Shown: one piece after another, positions 46,601-55,600 of the stretch
Layout: the number at the start of each line of letters is the position of its first letter
Position numbering within the stretch: position 1 is the stretch's first letter
DNA from: DAOUJI01 sp965237875
GTDB lineage: Bacteria > Chloroflexota > Dehalococcoidia > Lucifugimonadales > JAGWBF01
Length of the DNA stretch: 64,000 nt
Reading direction: 5' to 3'
Assembly (NCBI GenBank): GCA_965237875.1
Contig: CBDEGP010000002.1
Span: 1,054,001 to 1,118,000 of the forward strand
Program-made: the position numbers and the translations under genes
The notes under the pieces: generated by a model
The model's input: only the letters and a program-made list of their open reading frames with translations
What the model was told of the DNA's origin: nothing
Database searches by the model: none

Positions 46601-49600
46601 TCTGACGCCAACCGATGACCCCATTGCTGAGGGAGACGAGAGGGCGCAGGTGACCGGCGCAGCCGACGGACTGACGGTAACGCCGGCGCCGGTGACCATC
46701 GTGGACGACGACCGGGAGACGACGGGCATCGAACTGTCGGTGACGCCCTCGGAGGTCAAAGAGGACGCCGGCGCCACCGACCTGGCCGTGACCGCGACGT
46801 TGATCGACGGAGACGCCCGCGGGGTGGATACCGAGGTGGCCCTCAGCGTCAGCGGCGTGACCGCCACTGAAACGCTCGACTACACGGCACAAACGGACGT
46901 GACGCTGACCATTCCCGCCGGCCGGATGAGCCATACGGCCACCTTGACCCTGACGCCGGTGGACGACGGGATCCGGGAGTCCGCCGAACAGGTGGCGGTC
47001 CGTGGGACCAATGCGTCCGCCGGACTGCCCGTCAGCGGGGCACGGGTCACCATTGCCGACAACGACGCGGACGCAACGACGATAACCCTGTCCCTCGACC
47101 GAGACATGATTCCCGAGGATGGCGGCGCGCAACGGCTGACCGTAACGGGAACGCTGAACGGGGACCTTCGGTCGGTCGATACGCGGGTCACTCTGTCGCT
47201 CATCGGCAAAACCGCGACGGACTCGGACTACACGGCGTTGCCGGCCACCCTGGTTATCGGGGCAGGACAGCGAGAGGGTACCGCCACGGTGGTGCTGGAC
47301 CCGACGAACGACGATATCGACGAACCGGATGAGACCCTGGAAGTGAGAGGGCAGGCGCGGAGCGTCCCCACGCAGCGAGCCAGTTCACAGCAGTCTGTGC
47401 CGCAGTCTTCCCTGACGGTGTCCGCCGCGCAGGTCACCATCACCGACGACGACACGGCCGGTGTGACCGTGACGCCCACGGCATTCACCGTATTGGAGGG
47501 ATTGAGCAGGAACTACACGGTCGTCCTGGACACCCAGCCGGCCGCGGATGTGACCGTCTCCGTCTCTCTGCCGGGCGGCTCGGACCTCAGCGTTTCGCCT
47601 ACGAGCCTGACCTTCACCGCCAGCAACTGGAGCGTGGCGCGAACGGTCGCCGTGACCGCCGGTGAGGACAACGACCTCGCCGACGACGGCGAGGTCACGA
47701 TAGGCCACACCGCAAGCAGCGCCGATCCGCTCTATGCGGCGGCAACCGCTGACAGCGTGACAGTGACGGTGACCGACGACGACGACACGGTCTCGGTCAC
47801 CTTCAGTGCCGCCGCCTACTCCGTGGCCGAGGGCGGCACGGTGGAGGTGACGGTGACGCTGGGCGCCGCACCCGAACGGGAGGTGACGATACCCATCGTC
47901 AAGACGGGTGAGGGCGGGATCAGCGAGGACGACTACTCCGGGGTGCCTGAGAGCGTGACCTTCGCGGCCACTGATACCGAGAAGAGCTTCACTTTCAGCG
48001 CAACTGCGGACGAGGTGGACGACGACGACGAGAGCGTCGCACTGGCGTTCGGCACGCTGCCCGAGGGCGTGAGCGCCGGGACGACCGCTGCGTCCACGGT
48101 GTCAATCACCGACGACGATGTGCCGGACGTGAGCGTCAGCTTCGGCGCTGCCACGTACAGCGTGGACGAGGATGGCACGGTGGATGTGACGGTGACGCTG
48201 GACGTCGCCCCTGAGCGAGAGGTCACGATACCCATCGCCAAGACCGACCAGGGCGGGGTGAGCGAGAACGACTACTCCGGGGTGCCTGAGAGCCTGACCT
48301 TCGGGGCCACTGATACCGAGAAGAGCTTCACCTTCACGGCGGCTGCCGACGACGTGGATGACGACGACGAGAGCGTGCAGCTGACCTTGGGCACGCTGCC
48401 TGCCGGCGTCAGCGAAGGCACAACCAACACAGCGACGGTCACCATCACGGACGACGACGTACCGGCGGTGACGGTGAGCTACGGCGCCGCCACTTACACG
48501 GCAGCCGAGGGCGGCACGGTGGATGTGACCGTGACGTTGGACGTCGCCCCTGAACGAGAGGTCACGATACCCATCGTCAAGACGGACGAGGGCGGGATCA
48601 CCCAGGACGACTACTCCGGGGTGCCTGAGAGCCTGACCTTCGCGGCCACTGACACCGAGAAGAGCTTCACCTTCAGCGCAACTGCCGACGACGTGGACGA
48701 CGACGACGAGAGCGTCGCACTGGCCTTCGGCACCCTCCCTGACGGGGTTAGCGCAGGGACCACCAGCGCCTCCACCGTGACCATCACCGACGACGATGTG
48801 CCCGACGTGACGGTCAGCTTCGGCGCCGCCACGTACAGCGTGGACGAGGATGGCACGGTGGATGTAACGGTGACGATGGACGTCGCCCCCGAGCGAGAGG
48901 TGACGATACCCATCGCCAAGACGGACGAGGGCGGGATCACCCAGGACGATTACTCCGGGGTGCCTGAGAGCCTGACCTTCGGGGCCACTGATACCGAGAA
49001 GAGCTTCACCTTCAGCGCAACTGCCGACGAGGTGGACGACGACGAAGAGAGCGTCGCACTGGCATTCGGCACCCTCCCCGACAGGGTGAGCGCGGGCACA
49101 ACCATCGCCTCCACCGTGACCATCACCGACGACGACGTGCCTGCCGGAACGGTCTCGCTGGTTCTGACGCCCGCGACCATTGACGAGAGTGGCTCAAGCA
49201 ACGTCAGCACGGTGACGGCTACCCTGGCCACGGCCTCCAGCGCGGATACGACCGTCACCATCTCCGCCCCGCAGGACGCACCGGTCACGCTGAGTTCAAA
49301 CAAAACTCTGACGATAGTGAAGGGAGCGACGACTAGCACGGGGGAAGTGACGATCACTGCCGTCAACGACGCCGTCTACACCGGCGATCGAGAAGTGACG
49401 GTGAGCGGAGCTGCGTCCAACAAGGTGGGGGTTGCGAACCCGGAGGATGCGACACTGACGATCACCGACGACGAGGTTCGCCCGGTGACGGTGAGCTTCG
49501 GGCAGGCCACGTACAGCGTCGCCGAGGACGGCACGGTGGATGTGACGGTGACCCTGGACGTCGCCCCTGAACGAGAGGTCACGATACCCATCGTCAAGAC

Positions 49601-52600
49601 GGACGAGGGCGGGATCACCCAGGACGATTACTCCGGGGTGCCTGAGAGCCTGACCTTCGCGGCCACTGATACCGAGAAGAGCTTCACCTTCAGCGCAACT
49701 GCGGACGAGGTGGACGACGACGACGAGAGCGTCGCACTGGCGTTCGGGACTCTCCCCGCCGGGGTGACCGCGGGCACAAACATCGCCTCCACCGTGAGCA
49801 TCACCGACGACGACGCGCCTGCCGGAACGGTCTCGCTGGTTCTTACGCCCGCGACCATTGACGAGAGTGGCACAAGCAACGTCAGCACGGTGACGGCTAC
49901 CCTGGCCACGGTCTCCAGCGCGGATACGACCGTCACCATCTCCGCCCCGCAGGACGCACCGGTCACGCTGAGTTCAAACAAAACTCTGACGATAGTTAAG
50001 GGAGCGACGACGAGCACGGGGGAGGTGACGATCACTGCTGTCAACGACGCCGTCTACACCGGCGATCGAGAAGTGACGGTGAGCGGAGCTGCGTCCAACA
50101 CGGTGGGGGTAGCGAACGCTGAGGATGCGACACTGACGATCACCGACGACGAGGTTCGCCCGGTGACGGTGAGCTTCGGCGCTGCCACGTACAGCGTGGC
50201 CGAGGGCGGCACGGTGGATGTGACGGTGACCCTGGACGCCGCCCCTGAGCGGGAGGTCACGATACCCATCGTCAAGGCGGACCAGGGCGGGATCACCCAG
50301 GACGACTACTCCGGGGTGCCTGAGAGCCTGACCTTCGCGGCCACTGACACCGAGAAGAGCTTCACCTTCAGCGCAACTGCGGACGAGGTGGACGACGACG
50401 ACGAGAGCGTGAAGCTGACCTTGGGCACGCTGCCGACTGGCGTGACTGCCGGTACCATCGCTGCCAGCACGGTCACCATCACGGACGACGACGTACCGGC
50501 GGTGACGGTGAGCTACGGCGCCGCGACCTACGCCGTGGCCGAAGGGAGCAACGTCACGGTGAAGGTCACCCTGAGCGCCGCCCCCGAGCGCACCGTCACC
50601 ATACCCCTGACGGCCACCAACCAGGCTGGGACTACGGACTCGGACTACAGCGGCGTGCCCGCCAGCGTCACCTTGGGAGCTGCGGAGACGGAAAAGAGCT
50701 TCGACTTCGCGGCGGCAGCCGACGACGTGGACGACGACGGAGAGAGCGTGGCACTGGCGTTCGGCACCCTGCCCGACGGGGTGACCGCCGGGACCACGAG
50801 TGTCAGCACCGTCTCGATCACCGACGACACACGTGGCGTGACCATTGACCCCACATCCTTCACCGTCATCGCCGGCAGGACAAACTCCTACTCTGTGGTA
50901 CTCGACACACAGCCAACCGCCGGAGTCACCGTGACTGTAAGCGGACATGTCAATACCGACCTGTCTCTAGACAAGACCTCCCTCACTTTCACCGCCGACA
51001 ACTGGAAGACGGCACAGACCGTCACCGTGACCGCCGACGAGAATGCTGTCGCACGCTCCGTCACCCTGTCCCACGCCATCAGCGGAGCGGACTACGGCTC
51101 CGTCAGCGCAGACGACGCTACGGTCAACATCGTGGCGGCCCCAAGCAGCATCACCATACAGGTGGGCGTCACCGTTTCCCAACAACGACTATCGGTCGTC
51201 GAGGGTGGCAGCCAAGACTACTCCCTGGTCTTGAATACAGTCCCCACGGGCGACGTAACGGTCGATATCACACTGCCCTCCGGTACGGACCTGTCGCTGG
51301 ACAGTGCCACACTTACATTCACCACCGCCAACTGGAGCACTCCGCAAACGATCACGGTTTCTGCGGACGAGGACGACGACGCCGCAGCGGACGATCCCGT
51401 GCAGATATCTCACACCATTAGTGGAGGGGGTTATGACAACACTCCGGTGCCAGACGTCCGGGTCACCATTACGGAGAACGACCTGTTCGATGCGGAAGCA
51501 ACGTACAGAGTCCTTACGCGGTATGGCAGTCCAACGGAAGTCGAACTGTCCGAATACATAGCCGATGGAGTGACGGGAGTCACGTTCGCCCTAGAGTCCT
51601 GTGATGACACCAGGAGCGACTACTACGATTCGGCGGCTGTCGAGGACGGAAAGTTAAGGCTGGCGTCCAACACATTGGGTCATATTCACGGAGAGAACAC
51701 CCGGGGCGAGACTGTATGCACAGTGACTGCGACTAGTGCGGATGGCTATGAGGAAAGGGAATTCCGCCTGTATATGGTTTCAGATCGCACTCCTACTCCG
51801 TTGTTGGTAGGAGACCTAACCTTGGTTGAGGCGCGGCCCACCGAGTTGGATGTCCAGGTGGCCTTGCCTGAGGGGGCTATCGCGTATATAAGGCTGGCGT
51901 GGCGCAAACCAGGCGGGCAGCCCATCTTCCGGGTGGTATCGGGCGTAACCGACGAAACCGTATTGACTATTCCCGGGCTGGAGGCAGGGATCGAATACGA
52001 TGTCCGCGCGTACTTGATGACCTTCCAGAGCTTCGACCTATATCGGGCAGGCAACACAGGCCCTGAAAGAACACTTATCCCCGAGGGGAGTCCGGCCGTC
52101 AAGTGGGTGACGAACCTTGCCAGCTCCGGCCTAGGAAAGAGTCAGACTATTACAACGAGGAGCGCTTACGGGACTTCCGTCAGCATCGAAGACGTAGAGG
52201 CGTTGGAAGACGTTGGGAGTATGTCGTTCGATGTTACCTTGGACCAAGCGAGCACCGATGTTGTGACTCTGGACTGGGCGACTTCGGACGGCACAGCGGA
52301 AGCTCCGGGGGACTATGAGGCGACTACATCCGGTCAATTGACTTTCGCGGCTGGACAGACGAAGCAGACTTTAGAAGTGACGATCGTAGACGACGCCGTC
52401 GACGAGGCCGAAGAGGAGACCTTCACGGTTACGTTGAGCAACGCCGTTAACGCGGACCTCGGCGTCGCCTCGGCGACGGGGACCATCACCGACAACGACC
52501 TGCCCGACGTGACGGTCAGCTTCGGCTCCGCCACGTACAGCGTGGCCGAGGGGAGCAGCCTCACAGTGAAGGTCACCCTCAGCGCCGCCCCTGAGCGGAG

Positions 52601-55600
52601 CGTCACCATACCTCTGACGGCCACCAACCAGGGCGGGGCGTCAGAGGCCGACTACTCCGGGATCCCCGCCAACGTGGTCTTCAACAGCGGGGAGACCGAG
52701 CAGACCTTCACCGTTGCGGCCACCCAAGACACGGTGGACGACGACGGAGAGAGCGTCAAGCTCACCTTCGGCACGCTCCCCGCGCAGGTCACAGGGGGAA
52801 CCACCGACGAAGCGGTAGTCTCGATCACCGACGACGACGCCCCCGCATCGGTCGCCGTCAGCTTCGGGCAGTCGACCTACGGCGTAGCCGAGGGGAGCGC
52901 GGTGACCATAACGGTCCAACTCGACGACGATCCCGAGAAGACCGTGACAGTCCCGCTCAGCGCCGCCGGACAGAACGGGGCGTCGGCTGCCGACTACTCA
53001 GGCGTCCCGGCCTCCGTGGTCTTCAACAGCGGAGACACCTCCAAGTCCTTCACCTTCTCTGCCGCAGCGGACGGCGTGGACGACGACGGCGAGAGCGTCA
53101 AGCTCACCTTCGGCGCCCTGCCCGCGCAGGTCACTGAGGGAACTGCCGACGAAGCGGTCGTCTCCATCACCGACGACGACCTGCCCGACGTGACGGTCAG
53201 CTTCGGCGCCGCCGCGTACAGCGTGGCCGAGGGCGGCACGGTGGATGTGACGGTGACGCTGGACGCCGCCCCCGAACGGGAGGTCACGATACGGATCACA
53301 GCCGCCGACCAGGGCGGGGCCAGCGCCTCGGACTACTCCGGTGTGCCCGCCAGCCTGACGTTCGGGGCCACTGACACCGAGAAGAGCTTCACCTTCAGCG
53401 CAACTCAGGACGCCGTGGACGACGACGGCGAGGGCGTGGGTCTGGCCTTCGGGACGCTGCCCGCGCAGGTCACGGGGGGAACTGCCGACGAAGCGGTCGT
53501 CTCGATCACCGACGACGACGCCCCCGCATCGGTCGCTGTCAGCTTCGGGCAGTCGACCTACAGCGTAGCGGAGGGGAGCGAAGTGACCATAACGGTCCAG
53601 CTCGACGACGATCCCGAGAAGACCGTGACAGTCCCGCTCAGCGCCGCCGGACAGAACGGGGCGTCGGCTGACGACTACTCCGGCGTCCCGGCCTCCGTGG
53701 TCTTCAACAGCGGAGACACCTCCAAGTCCTTCACCTTCTCTGCCGCCGCCGACAGCGTGGACGACGACGGCGAGAGCGTGAAACTCACCTTCGGGACACT
53801 GCCGACTGGGGTGACCGCGGGGACGACGACTGCCAGCACGATCTCCATCACCGACGACGACGTGCCGGCAGTGACGGTCAGCTTCGGCGCCGCGACCTAC
53901 AGCGTGGCCGAGGGCGGCACGGTGGATGTGACGGTGACGCTGGACGACGCCCCCGAACGGGAGGTCACGATACGGATCACAGCCGCCGACCAGGGCGGGG
54001 CCAGCGCCTCGGACTACTCGGGCTTGCCCGCCAGCCTGACCTTCGGGGCCGCGGACACCTCCAAGTCCTTCACCTTCAGCGCAACTCAGGACGCCGTGGA
54101 CGACGACGGCGAGAGCGTGGGTCTGGCCTTCGGGACGCTGCCCGCGCAGGTCACGGGGGGAACCACCGACGAAGCGGTCGTCTCGATCACCGACGACGAC
54201 GCCCCCGCATCGGTCGCCGTCAGCTTCGGGCAGTCGACCTACGGCGTAGCCGAGGGGAGCGCGGTGACCATAACGGTCCAGCTCGACGACGATCCCGAGA
54301 AGACCGTGACAGTCCCGCTCAGCGCCGCCGGACAGAACGGGGCGTCGGCTGACGACTACTCAGGCGTCCCGGCCTCGGTGACCTTCAACAGCGGAGACAC
54401 CTCCAAGTCCTTCACCTTCTCAGCCGCTGCCGACGACGTGGACGACGACGGCGAGAGCGTGAAACTCACCTTCGGGACACTGCCGACTGGGGTGACCGCG
54501 GGGACCACCGCTGCCTCCACCGTGACAATCACCGATGACGACGTGCCGTCGGTGACGGTCAGCTTCGGGCAATCGACCTTCACCGTGGCCGAGGGGAGCA
54601 GCGTCACGGTGAAGGTCGTCCTCAGCGCCGACCCTGAGCGCACGGTCACTGTACCCCTGACGCCCGCCAACCAGGGCGGGGCGTCGGACTCGGACTACAG
54701 CGGCGTGCCTGAGAGCGTGGTCTTCAACAGCGGCGATACGGAGAAGAGCTTCACGTTCTCTGCCGCCGCCGACGACGTGGACGACGACGGGGAGAGCGTG
54801 AAACTCACCCTGGGCGCTCTGCCGACTGGCGTGACCGCCGGGACCGCCGACGAGGCGACGGTCTCCATCACCGACGACGACGTGCCGGCGGTGACGGTCG
54901 GCTTCGGGCAATCGACCTACACCGTGGCCGAGGGGAGCAGCGTCACGGTGAAGGTCGTCCTCAGCGCCGACCCCGAGCGCACGGTCACTGTACCCCTGAC
55001 GCCCGCCAACCAGGGCGGGGCGTCGGACTCGGACTACAGCGGCGTGCCCGCGAGCGTGGTCTTCAACAGCGGCGATACGGAGCAGAGCTTCACGTTCTCA
55101 GCCGCTGCCGACGCCGTGGACGACGACGGCGAGAGCGTCAAGCTCACCTTCGGCGCCCTGCCGACTGGCGTGACCGCAGGCACAACCAGCGCCTCCACCG
55201 TGACCATCACCGACGACGACGTGCCGGCCGGGGCGGTCTCGCTGGTTCTGACGCCCGCGACCATTGACGAGAGTGGCTCAAGCAACGTCAGCACGGTGAC
55301 AGCTACCCTTGCCACGGCCTCGAGCGCGGATACGACCGTCACCATCTCCGCCCCTCAGGACGCACCGGTCACGCTGAGTTCAAACAAAACTCTGACGATA
55401 GTGAAGGGAGCGACGACGAGCACGGGGGAGGTGACGATCACTGCCGTCAACGACGCCGTCTACACCGGCGATCGAGAAGTGACGGTGAGCGGAGCTGCGT
55501 CCAACACGGTGGGGGTTGCGAGCCCGGAGGATGCGACACTGACGATCACCGACGACGAGGTTCGCCCGGTGACGGTGAGCTTCGGCGCCGCCACGTACAC